Shown: positions 1 to 9,700, numbered from the stretch's first letter. The stretch: 19,379 nt of DNA from an uncultured Nitrososphaera sp. (GCA_946480575.1 CAMLKF010000034.1:1-19379), one strand, 5' to 3'. The notes: generated by a model from the sequence alone, not told the origin. Made by a program: numbers and translations.

Positions 1-41
1 ACATAGACGCGGCAACAGCGAGGCTTGAGGCAGCGCAATAA
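1..41 (+). CDS. 3' end of a partial upstream gene (unknown)
   Basis: Reading from base 3, the window opens with a short open frame (I-D-A-A-T-A-R-L-E-A-A-Q) that ends in TAA at 39-41. The codons look coding-like and the peptide would form an amphipathic helix typical of a protein C-terminus. The stop is followed directly by an AAT/AT-rich tract, as seen after other genes here. Too little is visible to name a product, and the frame could be chance. Confidence 0.3.
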   Translation, partial: IDAATARLEAAQ

Positions 42-66
42 AAAATAATAATAATAATATATATAT
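42..66. repeat. AAT/AT microsatellite
   Basis: An A-run leads into about five AAT units and then about five AT units. It is non-coding and lies between the presumed end of one gene and the 3' end of the RTX-like pseudogene. Similar AAT tracts occur at about 12583-12596 and 16981-17001. Confidence 0.8.
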
Positions 67-85
67 ACGTTGTTGGATTTATCAA

Positions 86-618
86 TCAAAAGTTTTCGCA
101 GTCAGCCTCTGATACAGTGTCTCCTTCATCAGGGTTAAACTCTTGCACCGTGTCTGTCCCTCGCCGCAAAGGAAGTTGTCGACTCCCGGACCGCTATGCG
201 CCATGTGGACGTCTCCAAATATTGCTAGAAAAAGTCATCTCTCCTCCCGCCAAAGGCTGTGACGCCTATGTCGCTACTTATAACCTTAATCCTGTCGTTG
301 CCTCTGTTGCCGTAAAGAGTGCATGAAGCTTCGCCGCAGCCAACCAGCTCGTCATCCCCCGGATCGCCCCTGAACGTGCTGCCCGCGTCATTAGCTGCTA
401 TATCCCGTCATTGCCTCTGCCGCCTTTAATCCCGTCATTTCCATCAAGTCCATCAACCTCGTCGTCTCCGTGCAGCCGTTGATGACATCGTCTTCATTGG
501 TGCCTGTAATGATGTCGGCCCAATCCGCCATTGGCATAGCTAATGCCATTGCTACTGCTATTGCAAAAATTGTTGTCGCCTTTGGTGGGATCAGCATTGT
601 TGTTGTTGTTGTTCCCAT
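86..618 (-). pseudogene. Frameshifted RTX-like calcium-binding secreted protein
   Basis: On the minus strand a start near 618 (or 597) gives a hydrophobic signal-peptide-like segment rich in Ala and Met, followed by ITGTNEDDVING, a typical start of a hemolysin-type calcium-binding (RTX) protein. The reading frame then changes near 471-478. The next frame gives GDDEVDGLDGNDGIKGG and hits a TAG at 398-400. A further frame gives GDPGDDELVG, LYGNRGNDRIKV and AFGGRRDDFF, then a stop at 225-227. A fourth gives VDNFLCGEG, and after another change near 150-160 the last frame gives DTVQEFNPDEGDTVSE and ADCENF before TGA at 86-88. Gly/Asp-rich nonapeptide-like repeats recovered piecewise across frames indicate one ancestral gene of about 175 codons with at least four indels. 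The intact protein would have been exported and bound Ca2+. Sequencing error is an alternative, but neighbouring genes are intact. Confidence 0.72.
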
Positions 619-746
619 GCAATAGCAAGTATCCAATGTTTGCAATTATAGATTGTCCAGAATAGTCTTAAGCAACTTGCAAAGCCGTTAGCTGCAAGGC
701 GGCAGCAGCCGCCGCCGCTGCCAACATTGTTGCAAAAGCTGCCTGA

Positions 747-1331
747 TCACTTTTTTGTCGCAGAGATTATCATCACTGGGTTCCTTGCAAGCATCATCGT
801 GCCAGTTGTTATTTTGCGCGCCTTTGCTATTGTCACCTGCGTGACGTCGACTTCTGCCAGTTGCATCTTGTTGATTGCTGCAAGCGCTTGGTACATTGTC
901 TCGATAAGTATCGTGTCAATGACGACCCTGCCGCCCTTTTTTAGCCTGCCAACTGCCAGCTGGATCACCTGCCTTGTGTCACCCCACGTGCCCCCGACGA
1001 TTATTGCATCTACTTGCGGCAATTTCGGCAAAACATCCTGGGCCTTGCCAAGAATTACTTCTGCCTTCGCTCCGAACTTTTGCAGGTTCTTTTTCGTTAG
1101 CTCGACAGCCTTCTGGTCAAAGTCGATTGCATACACCGTGCCTCTTGTCTGGAGGCACAGCTCGACCGTAATGCTTCCGCTGCCGCAGCCAATGTCTATG
1201 GCAGAGTGTCCTTCCTTCAGCCTGAGCTTGCTCAACGCTATCGCCCGGATGTCCTCCTTTGTTATCGGCACCTCTTCTGTTCGCTCGAAAAGCTCATCAG
1301 GAATGCCTGGAGTGCGATAGTCCCACAGCAA
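747..1331 (-). CDS. cbiT: Cobalt-precorrin-6B C15-methyltransferase, CbiT-type
   Basis: A 194 aa class I SAM-dependent methyltransferase. The N-terminus has the CbiT signature W-D-Y-R-T-P-G-I-P-D with E-E-V-P-I-T-K-E-D-I-R following. SAM motif I is DIGCGSGSIT at residues 46-55, and the acidic end of strand 2 is Y-A-I-D-F-D near 67-72. CbiT enzymes methylate C15 and decarboxylate C12 of the corrin ring in anaerobic B12 synthesis in the cytoplasm, and thaumarchaea are known cobalamin producers. The start is TTG at 1331; there is no in-frame ATG before the conserved domain. The upstream membrane-protein gene ends 32 bp before it, so the two could be co-transcribed. A TATA-like box about 32 nt upstream also permits independent transcription. 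Confidence 0.85.
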   Translation of the reverse strand: MLWDYRTPGIPDELFERTEEVPITKEDIRAIALSKLRLKEGHSAIDIGCGSGSITVELCLQTRGTVYAIDFDQKAVELTKKNLQKFGAKAEVILGKAQDVLPKLPQVDAIIVGGTWGDTRQVIQLAVGRLKKGGRVVIDTILIETMYQALAAINKMQLAEVDVTQVTIAKARKITTGTMMLARNPVMIISATKK

Positions 1332-1354
1332 GCCGCTATCTATGAGAATTGCCG

Positions 1355-1370
1355 GCTATTTATTTATCTA
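1355..1370 (-). promoter_or_regulatory. TATA-like box upstream of cbiT
   Basis: The minus strand reads TAGATAAATAAATAGC, centred about 32 nt before the TTG start at 1331. This is the spacing expected for a leaderless or near-leaderless archaeal transcript. The box overlaps the last codons of the upstream membrane-protein gene. Confidence 0.5.
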
Positions 1371-1663
1371 ATTACTATTGACTGGTGGAGCGCGGTAAAG
1401 ACTATGATCATGAACGTGAGCAGCAGGAATATGAAAGGAACGATGCCCTCGGTGGCGACTTTTTTGCGCTTGTCCTTTGGCGCGCCCTTGGCTATGCTCC
1501 TGCCTATTCCGATAGATATGATGTAAAAGACGATTGCGATGATGACGGCCGTGCCTACAGAGGCGACCTGGCCGATATCTATTGGGATTACAAAGCCTGC
1601 TATGGCGCCGGCGGCCACGCCCACCAAGGCCCGCATGTAGTAGACCCGCTCAAATATGTCCAA
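1364..1663 (-). CDS. Small conserved membrane protein, three TM helices
   Basis: A 99 aa protein with three predicted membrane segments: roughly residues 11-30 (R-A-L-V-G-V-A-A-G-A-I-A-G-F-V), 33-53 (V-A-S-V-G-T-A-V-I-I-A-I-V-F-Y-I) and 72-90 (G-I-V-P-F-I-F-L-L-L-T-F-M-I-I). A basic loop, K-G-A-P-K-D-K-R-K-K, at about 60-69 should face the cytoplasm. The N-terminal E-R-V-Y-Y-M-R-A-L pattern followed by a glycine/alanine helix recurs in small archaeal membrane proteins, but I cannot assign a function. A relation to archaeal EMC6-like proteins is a guess only. TTG at 1663 is the first start after an in-frame stop. The gene is divergent from rqcH and lies 32 bp before cbiT. Confidence 0.7.
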   Translation of the reverse strand: MDIFERVYYMRALVGVAAGAIAGFVIPIDIGQVASVGTAVIIAIVFYIISIGIGRSIAKGAPKDKRKKVATEGIVPFIFLLLTFMIIVFTALHQSIVIR

Positions 1664-1721
1664 AGTTGCCTTTTGTCATTAAATTACAGCTGGTAAAATG
1701 CCTTGCGGCTGCCTTCAATTG

Positions 1722-1730
1722 TTTAATATT
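1722..1730 (+). promoter_or_regulatory. TATA box of rqcH
   Basis: TTTAATATT is centred 29 nt before the ATG at 1755, in the gap shared with the divergent membrane-protein gene. The spacing implies an essentially leaderless mRNA. Confidence 0.6.
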
Positions 1731-1754
1731 TGTGGAACACCACTATCCTGACTT

Positions 1755-3779
1755 ATGGAGCTGTCCGGCATCGAGCTGCGGTACCTTGTAAACGAGATTG
1801 CAAACAGAGCTACAGGAGGGTATTATACCAGCAGCATCAATGCCATAACCAAGAGCTCGCTTCTTCTCAAGCTCCACCACCCGACGCAGGAGGACATCAT
1901 GCTCGTCCTCTCTATAAGAGGCATCTGGATTACAAAGCTAAAGTTCAAGCCTGTTGAAGATAACAGTCTCGAGGGCGTCGCTCAGAGGGAGCTCGAGCGT
2001 GCCAAGCTCGAGTCAGTAGAGCAGGCCGGGAGCGAGCGCATTGTTTCATTGAAATTCAGGCACCCGGACAGCAAGGTGAGGATAGTGGTATGCGAGTTCT
2101 TTGGCAACGGCAACATCGTGATATGCGATGAGGGCATGCAGATAGTCGCCATCCTCAATCCAATCGAGGTCAGGCACAGGACTCTCAATGTGGGTCTGCG
2201 GTACGCCTATCCGCCTGCAAGGGGCGTCGACGTTTTCGAAGTCACGCTTGATCAGCTATTGTCATTGAGAAACGAGGCCAAGAACCTCGACGTTCTCAGG
2301 TGGATCGGGCGCAGCATCTCGATGCCGAAAAAGTTTGTCGAGGAGGTCGCCAAGCGGGCCGGCATCGAGCCGGGCAGGCAGGCTGCGCAGCTGACGGACG
2401 ACGAAGTGGGCAGAGCCTACGCAACCGTCAAGAACTTGGTGAACGACGTCAGCACCGGCAGGAACTACGATCCTGTAATTATCATGCAGAGCGGCAAGCC
2501 GATGGAGGCGCTGCCGATCGTAACTGGGGAAGCGACCAAGTTGGAGATCAAAAAAGCCGCTTCGTACATGGACGCAGTCGACGAAGTGCTCAGCAGCGAA
2601 ATCCTCGACATTAGTCGCAGCAGCAAGACCATTGAGCTTGACAGGCAGATTGCGGTGCTCGAGCACGACCTTGAAGAGCAGAACAAGGCCAAGAAGGCGG
2701 TAATGCAAAAGTCGGCTGCGATACGCAAGCTAGCTGGCGAGCTCATGGCGCTTTCCTACCAAAATCCAGATGATGACGGCAAGCTCCATGACGTTCTTGC
2801 AGCCAACTCTGCGTCAATTGTGAAAGAGAAAGGCGTGAAATACGTCGAGGTGGCAGGCGAGCAGGTAGAGATGCAGCCAAGCCTCGCCAAGGTCAGCTCG
2901 ATGCTCTTTGTACGTGCAAAAGAGATGGAGCGCGGCAACGCGTCCATCGAAGAAGCAAGAGCAAAGCTCCTTGCCCAGATCGAAAAGCTGCGGAGTCAGA
3001 CCGCCGCCATCCACAAAAAAGTCCTAGTGCGCAAGCAGACATCAAAAGAGTGGTACGAGCGCTACAGGTGGTTCGTCACCACCGACGGCCTGATGGCTAT
3101 TGGCGGGCGCGACACGTCTTCCAATTCTGCGCTCATACGGAAACATCTGACAGAGCATGACATTGTGTTCCACGCCGAGGTACATGGCTCGCCGTTCTTT
3201 ATCGTCAAGAACGCTGCTGCGCCTGCGCAGGAAGGCAAGATTGAACCATCTTTGCAGCAGGTCGCGCAGGCGACCGTGTCATTCAGCAGGGCATGGAAGG
3301 ACAGCCTTTCAAGCGCTGACGCATACTGGGTGCTGCCCGAGCAGGTAAAGAAGGGGGCGCCAACGGGCCAATTCCTGCCAAAGGGCTCATTCGTGATAGA
3401 GGGCAAGCGAAGCTATCTCAAAGGAGTCGAGATAAGGCTGGCTATCGGGATCGCGCAGCTGAACGGCAGGGAAGTGCTTGTCTGCGGACCGGAGGAAGCC
3501 ATAAAGAAGCGGTCGATGTTTTACGCGGTGCTTTTGCAGGGCGGCATGGATCCTATGAACGCGGCAAAGAAGGTCAAGTCAGAATTTGTAAAAGCTGCCG
3601 GCGACGATGATGACAGCAGCGATATTGTAGAATCTATAAAGCAGATCAGCCTTGACGACTTTGTAAGGGCACTACCGACCGGCCAGTCAAGGGTGTCGTT
3701 CACGGTAAAGGGTCAGCAAGAGCAGCAACAACAACAGCTATCGGTGCAATCAGCCGAAGAAGGCGCCGCGGAAGAATAA
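1755..3779 (+). CDS. rqcH: RqcH/NEMF (Rqc2) homologue, ribosome-associated quality control
   Basis: A 674 aa NFACT-family protein. Residues 1 to about 270 form the NFACT-N region (E-L-S-G-I-E-L-R-Y-L at the start; F-F-G-N-G-N-I-V-I near 115-123). About 290-425 is a long coiled coil with a helical insertion. About 433-560 is the NFACT-R (DUF814) domain, with W-Y-E-R-Y-R-W-F, G-G-R-D and H-A-E-V-H-G-S-P-F-F. The family binds 60S/50S-type subunits carrying stalled peptidyl-tRNA and, in bacteria and eukaryotes, adds C-terminal Ala or Ala/Thr tails. The functionally required acidic residues of yeast Rqc2 (Asp9 and the Asp98-Arg99 pair) appear here as Glu7 and Glu94-Arg95, a conservative change. 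The C-terminus ends in a Gln- and Glu-rich tail (653-674). ATG at 1755 fits the TATA box 29 nt upstream. The assignment is strong; tailing activity in archaea is inference. Confidence 0.88.
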   Translation: MELSGIELRYLVNEIANRATGGYYTSSINAITKSSLLLKLHHPTQEDIMLVLSIRGIWITKLKFKPVEDNSLEGVAQRELERAKLESVEQAGSERIVSLKFRHPDSKVRIVVCEFFGNGNIVICDEGMQIVAILNPIEVRHRTLNVGLRYAYPPARGVDVFEVTLDQLLSLRNEAKNLDVLRWIGRSISMPKKFVEEVAKRAGIEPGRQAAQLTDDEVGRAYATVKNLVNDVSTGRNYDPVIIMQSGKPMEALPIVTGEATKLEIKKAASYMDAVDEVLSSEILDISRSSKTIELDRQIAVLEHDLEEQNKAKKAVMQKSAAIRKLAGELMALSYQNPDDDGKLHDVLAANSASIVKEKGVKYVEVAGEQVEMQPSLAKVSSMLFVRAKEMERGNASIEEARAKLLAQIEKLRSQTAAIHKKVLVRKQTSKEWYERYRWFVTTDGLMAIGGRDTSSNSALIRKHLTEHDIVFHAEVHGSPFFIVKNAAAPAQEGKIEPSLQQVAQATVSFSRAWKDSLSSADAYWVLPEQVKKGAPTGQFLPKGSFVIEGKRSYLKGVEIRLAIGIAQLNGREVLVCGPEEAIKKRSMFYAVLLQGGMDPMNAAKKVKSEFVKAAGDDDDSSDIVESIKQISLDDFVRALPTGQSRVSFTVKGQQEQQQQQLSVQSAEEGAAEE

Positions 3780-3780
3780 A

Positions 3781-3790
3781 GATAATTAAG
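3781..3790 (+). promoter_or_regulatory. TATA box of the CBS-domain gene
   Basis: GATAATTAAG lies directly after the rqcH stop and is centred about 27 nt before the GTG at 3812. The spacing supports that GTG over the ATG 13 codons downstream as the leaderless start. Confidence 0.55.
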
Positions 3791-3811
3791 CCCAAAATCC
3801 GATTACTGTGC

Positions 3812-4411
3812 GTGGTAAAAAAGCCAGTCAGGGAACACGCCGACGCACACATGACGACGCGGGTTCTCGTAAGGGACATCATGAACAGCCCCGTTGTTTC
3901 CGCGTCTCCTAGCGATACCGTCAGAGATATCGCAAAAAAGATGAAGGAAGAAAAGATCGGCAGCATCGTCATTATGGAAAAGGACAAGCCGGTTGGCATT
4001 GTGACCGACTGGGACATTGTTTCAAACGGCGTGGTTAAGGACGCCAAGCCAAGCCAGATAAAGGCAAAGGATGTAATGAAAGACATACGCACGATTGAGA
4101 GCGAGGAGAGCATCACCGAGGCTGCCAGGCTCCTGAGAAAGCACAACATCAAGCGCCTCGGCGTCATTTACAAGAACCGCCTTGTCGGCATCATTTCGTC
4201 CTCAGACGTCATTGCGGTGACGCCCGACCTGGTGGACGTCGTTTCTGAAAAGGCCGCAATAATAAGGGGCGAGCTGGGCATCGCAAGACCAGCAGGCAAG
4301 GTGTCCGGGTACTGCGACGAGTGCGGCGAGTGGTCCGACCTTTTGCAGTACGACGAGGGCACTTTTATCTGCGAAGTGTGCAGGGGCGAAGCCAGTGCTG
4401 AAAGCACCTAA
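3812..4411 (+). CDS. Tandem CBS-domain protein with C-terminal zinc ribbon
   Basis: A 199 aa protein. CBS domain 1 spans about residues 20-75 (V-R-D-I-M-N-S-P-V-V; P-V-G-I-V-T-D-W-D-I) and CBS domain 2 about 85-138 (D-V-M-K-D-I-R-T-I; L-V-G-I-I-S-S-S-D-V). The pair should form a Bateman module that binds adenosine nucleotides. A rubredoxin-like zinc ribbon follows with Cys168-x2-Cys171 and Cys187-x2-Cys190. The GTG start is preferred because of the TATA spacing. The 3' end overlaps the next gene by 17 bp, so the two proteins are probably made together. An energy-sensing or DNA/RNA-binding regulatory role is plausible from the domain mix and the ATP synthase genes downstream, but is not demonstrated by the sequence. 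Confidence 0.85.
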   Translation: MVKKPVREHADAHMTTRVLVRDIMNSPVVSASPSDTVRDIAKKMKEEKIGSIVIMEKDKPVGIVTDWDIVSNGVVKDAKPSQIKAKDVMKDIRTIESEESITEAARLLRKHNIKRLGVIYKNRLVGIISSSDVIAVTPDLVDVVSEKAAIIRGELGIARPAGKVSGYCDECGEWSDLLQYDEGTFICEVCRGEASAEST

Positions 4412-4919
4412 TAATAACAATAATGGCGTGACATTTCTTGCAGACGCGATGCTCGGCAGCATCGCCCGCAAGCTCCGCATTTTTGGCTTTGATACACTGT
4501 ACGTCGCGCACGCGCATGATAACGAGATACTGAAAATGGGCATTGACCAGAACAGGGTCATCCTTACCGCAGATAAGGAACTTTTCAAGCGCATAGTCAA
4601 GGCTGGCACCCGCGGGGTGCTTGTCAGCTGCTCAAGCGACGCGGAAGACCTGGTGCACATCCTGTCCAAGAACGGCATCACTTCCATCGATTTGAACGGC
4701 ATAGGGTCGCGCTGCTCGATCTGCAATGGGCTGCTGACAGGAAGAACGCCGGTGCAGGTCAAAAACACGATACCTGACAAAGTCGCAGCGTGCCACAGCG
4801 AGTTTTTCCAGTGCGTCGACTGTAGCAAGGTGTACTGGGAGGGCGGCCACCTCAGGCGCATCAGGGCACTTGCAAAAAGCGTTGACTCCAAGCTTGGCAG
4901 GGCCGTCACTGCAACTTAA
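4395..4919 (+). CDS. Mut7-C-type PIN-like RNase with zinc ribbon
   Basis: A 174 aa protein. The N-terminal PIN-like fold begins F-L-A-D-A-M-L-G-S-I-A-R-K-L-R at about residues 14-28, with predicted catalytic Asp17. A second acidic site is in I-L-T-A-D-K-E-L (Asp60), and further acids are at 82-85. The C-terminal zinc ribbon uses Cys107-x2-Cys110 and Cys140-x2-Cys143, followed by the family's W-E-G-x-H segment. This is the Mut7-C (DUF5615-related) architecture, regarded as an RNase; the substrate is unknown. The GTG start at 4395 lies inside the end of the CBS-domain gene, indicating translational coupling. A run of five Asn codons (AAT/AAC) follows the start and is another in-frame triplet microsatellite. 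Confidence 0.82.
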   Translation: MLKAPNNNNNGVTFLADAMLGSIARKLRIFGFDTLYVAHAHDNEILKMGIDQNRVILTADKELFKRIVKAGTRGVLVSCSSDAEDLVHILSKNGITSIDLNGIGSRCSICNGLLTGRTPVQVKNTIPDKVAACHSEFFQCVDCSKVYWEGGHLRRIRALAKSVDSKLGRAVTAT

Positions 4920-4932
4920 GAAGAAGACAAAA

Positions 4933-4941
4933 GGTTAAAAT
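4933..4941 (+). promoter_or_regulatory. TATA box of the ATP synthase operon (atpE)
   Basis: GGTTAAAAT is centred about 31 nt before the ATG at 4968, in a 48 bp gap after the Mut7-C gene. It is the likely start point of the E-A-B-D transcript. Confidence 0.55.
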
Positions 4942-4967
4942 CACGCGAGACGGGCAAAACAAGTCAA

Positions 4968-5585
4968 ATGAGCTCAAATTCTGCTCTAGAGCGCACAATT
5001 AACAAAGTTTTATCACAAAAAGAGACGGAATTGATTTCTCAAATAGATTCCGCGTACGAGGAGTCGCTGAGGAACCTTGAAGCTTCCCGCGACAGGCTGG
5101 AGGCCGAGCGCACGAGGATTATCGAGTCTGCAAAAAAGCAGGCCGAGAACCTGAAGCGCCAGATAGTGGGGTCGAGCAGGCTTGCCGCCCGCAACCAAGA
5201 GCTCCTCATGATAGAGAACGCCGTCAACAACGCTTTTGAGGAGGCAAGGAAAAAGCTTGCGGCCTCGGGCGGCAAGGACAGCTACAGGACTCTCATGGCC
5301 AGTCTCGTCGAGGAGAGCGTCTCGTCAGTCGGCTCCGACGAGGTTGTCGTCGAGTGCAATAGGAACGACGCCGAGCTGGTGAGCAAGATACTAGCTGACC
5401 TGCAGAAAAAGAACCCGAGGATAAAGGCAAAGGTATCTGACCAGCACATCGAAGTCATTGGAGGAATCAGGGTCAAGTCTGCCGACGGCAGCATGACCTA
5501 TGACAACACAATTGATTCTCGCATTGAAAGACTCAAACCTTTAATAAGGAAAAACATTGCCCAGATACTGAGAGGAGAGGCATAG
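4968..5585 (+). CDS. atpE: A-type ATP synthase subunit E (peripheral stalk)
   Basis: A 205 aa protein, the usual length for archaeal subunit E. Residues 1 to about 100 are a long charged helix with heptad character ([21 protein letters not shown]). The C-terminal head carries the conserved [12 protein letters not shown] and [11 protein letters not shown]. Subunit E pairs with the helical subunit H to form the stator that links A3B3 to subunit I. ATG at 4968 has a matching TATA box. atpA starts 7 bp after the stop. Unusually for archaea, subunits C and F do not lie between E and A. Confidence 0.9.
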   Translation: MSSNSALERTINKVLSQKETELISQIDSAYEESLRNLEASRDRLEAERTRIIESAKKQAENLKRQIVGSSRLAARNQELLMIENAVNNAFEEARKKLAASGGKDSYRTLMASLVEESVSSVGSDEVVVECNRNDAELVSKILADLQKKNPRIKAKVSDQHIEVIGGIRVKSADGSMTYDNTIDSRIERLKPLIRKNIAQILRGEA

Positions 5586-5592
5586 AAGAGAT

Positions 5593-7390
5593 ATGGTAGC
5601 AAAGGGGAGAATCGTCTGGGTTAGCGGCCCGGCAGTCAAGGCAGACGGCATGTCTACAGCAAAAATGTACGAGACAGTCGAGGTAGGAGATTCAAAGCTT
5701 ATTGGCGAAGTCATCAGGCTAACTGGCGACGTGGCATTCATTCAGGTATACGAGTCGACATCTGGCTTGAAGCCGGGCGAGCCCGTCACCGGAACCGGCC
5801 AGCCCCTTTCGGTGCTGTTGGGCCCGGGCATCATTGGCAGGATCTACGACGGCATTCAAAGGCCGCTGGACGAGATCGCTGCAAAATCAGGCGCTTTCAT
5901 CAGCAGGGGCGTCGTGACCACCCCGGTCGATATGAAAAAGAAGTACAAGTTCAAGCCCGGCGCGAAAAAGGGCGAAGAGGTAGGCCCCGGCTCGGTCCTT
6001 GGCAAGGTCGAAGAAACCCCGCTCTTGACCCACAGCATCCTTGTGCCGCCAAACCACTCCGGAGGCAAGCTTACCGATATTGCCAGCGAGGGCGACTATG
6101 ACCTCGATCACATTATCGCTACCACGGAGAAAGGCGGCGAAAAAGTGCAGCTAAAGATGTATCACAAGTGGCCGGTAAGAAGGCCGAGGCCATATGCAGA
6201 GCGATACGACCCAACGGTGCCGCTCGTGACAGGTCAGCGCGTCATCGACACCTACTTTCCAATTGCAAAAGGAGGAACCGGCGCAATCCCGGGCGGCTTT
6301 GGCACTGGCAAGACCGTGACGCTGCACCAGATTGCAAAGTGGGCCGACTCGAAAGTCGTGGTATACATTGGCTGCGGCGAGCGCGGCAACGAAATGACTG
6401 AAGTGCTTATCGAATTCCCGCACCTTATTGACCCCCGCTCAAACAGGCCGCTGATGGAGAGGACGGTCCTTGTCGCAAATACCAGCAACATGCCGGTGGC
6501 GGCAAGGGAGGCGTCTATTTACACAGGCGTGACGATGGCAGAATACTACCGCGACATGGGCTACGACGTAGTGCTTGTCGCAGACTCGACGAGCAGGTGG
6601 GCCGAGGCTCTCAGGGAGATGTCAGGGCGCCTTGAAGAGATGCCTGCAGAAGAAGGCTACCCGTCGTACCTGGCATCAAGGCTTGCAGAGTTCTACGAGC
6701 GCGCAGGCAGAGTCAGGGCGCTTGGCTCTCCAAACAGGGCAGGCTCTGTCACGCTGGTAGGCGCAGTGTCGCCGTCAGGCGCAGACTTTACCGAGCCGGT
6801 GACCACTCACACGATCAGGTTCATCAAGACCTTTTGGGCGCTTGACACAAGGCTTGCGTATTCAAGACACTACCCGTCAATCAACTGGATGCAGTCCTAC
6901 TCAGGCTACCTTGAAGACGTCAGCAAGTGGTGGAAGGAAAATGTCACAGGAGAATGGTACGACCTTAGGCAGGAATCGTACCAGGTCCTGCAAAAGGAAG
7001 ACACGCTCAAAGAAATTGTCAGGCTGCTTGGTCCCGAGGCCCTGCCGGACGAAGAAAAGCTTGTGCTTGAAGTGGCAAGGATGGTCAAGATAGGCATTTT
7101 GCAGCAGAATTCGTTTGACAAGGTAGACACCTATTGCAGCCCGCAAAAGCAGGTTAAGCTCGTGAAATTGATGGTCAAGTTCCATAAGGAAGCGCTCAAG
7201 GCACTGAAGGCTGGCACTCCGCTTGCAGACATCAGGGCGATGCCAATAATCCCGGCACTGCTCAAGGCCAAGTTCGAGATACCTGAGGATCAGCTTGCCA
7301 AACTGGACGACTTAGATAAGCAGATAGACGACCAGTTCCGCAAGGCAGCTGCTGGTGGTGGTGGATCGGTAGAAGAGGAGGTGAAGGTCG

Positions 7391-7398
<8 letters not shown>
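5593..7398 (+). CDS. atpA: A-type ATP synthase catalytic subunit A
   Basis: A 601 aa protein with the domain order of archaeal A subunits: N-terminal beta-barrel, the non-homologous insertion (about 110-190, containing V-P-P-N-H-S-G-G), nucleotide-binding domain and C-terminal helical bundle. The P-loop is GGFGTGKT at 234-241, with Lys240 for phosphate binding. The catalytic Glu is Glu263 in [24 protein letters not shown] is the Walker B region. It synthesises ATP on the cytoplasmic A3B3 head using the proton gradient. ATG at 5593 follows a purine-rich leader. The 3' end overlaps atpB by 8 bp. Confidence 0.95.
7376..7384 (+). promoter_or_regulatory. Strong Shine-Dalgarno site for atpB
   Basis: AGGAGGTGA, a perfect match to the archaeal anti-Shine-Dalgarno sequence, ends 6 nt before TTG 7391. 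It lies inside the last codons of atpA. It fixes the unusual TTG start of atpB and contrasts with the (AG)n leader of atpD. Confidence 0.75.
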
Positions 7399-9478
<2,080 letters not shown>

Positions 9479-9482
9479 TAAT

Positions 9483-9626
9483 ATGATAACATCATCATCA
9501 TCAGACACGATTTCAGGCTACTTTGAAAGGGCAAAGGCGCAGCTCAAGGCTGAGCACGACTCGATGGCGCAAAAGGTCAAGGAAGACGTCGCTGCAAGCA
9601 AGCGTAAGGCCCTTGGAAAGATCTAG
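9483..9626 (+). CDS. 47 aa helical protein within the ATP synthase operon
   Basis: ATG at 9483, 4 nt after the atpD stop, opens a 47-codon frame. After a Thr/Ser-rich start (encoded by ATC/TCA repeats) the rest is one charged amphipathic helix: I-S-G-Y-F-E-R-A-K-A-Q-L-K-A-E-H-D-S-M-A-Q-K and on to a basic end. Position and helix character make it a candidate for a small stalk component, in the place where other archaea encode the coiled-coil partner of E (subunit H/AhaH). It is about half the usual length of H, so this is only a hypothesis. The upstream extension of the frame into atpD should not be translated. Confidence 0.6.
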   Translation: MITSSSSDTISGYFERAKAQLKAEHDSMAQKVKEDVAASKRKALGKI

Positions 9627-9690
9627 CGCCCACTCATCTTCTTTTTGCTTGCAGCAAGTTGAGAATTTTACACTTGCCTGTGTAGTTACC

Positions 9691-9700
9691 GTTAAATAGG
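9691..9700 (+). promoter_or_regulatory. TATA box of atpK
   Basis: GTTAAATAGG is centred about 27 nt before the ATG at 9722. It suggests that the abundant c-ring subunit has its own leaderless promoter inside the ATP synthase cluster. Confidence 0.6.

Noticed and set aside
117..326. Plus-strand ORF of 69 aa
   Set aside because: Antisense to the RTX-like pseudogene; the peptide has no sensible composition and the opposite strand shows clear RTX repeats.
727..1320. Plus-strand ORF of 197 aa opposite cbiT
   Set aside because: It is the mirror frame of a clearly recognisable CbiT gene and has no family features of its own.
2262..2708. Minus-strand ORF of 148 aa inside rqcH
   Set aside because: Shadow of a conserved coding frame; no start signals and no recognisable protein.
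9627..9660. CTTGCAGCAAG inverted repeat as a terminator after the 47 aa gene
   Set aside because: The perfect arms leave a one-base loop, and the T-run is on the 5' side, so it is not a convincing terminator.
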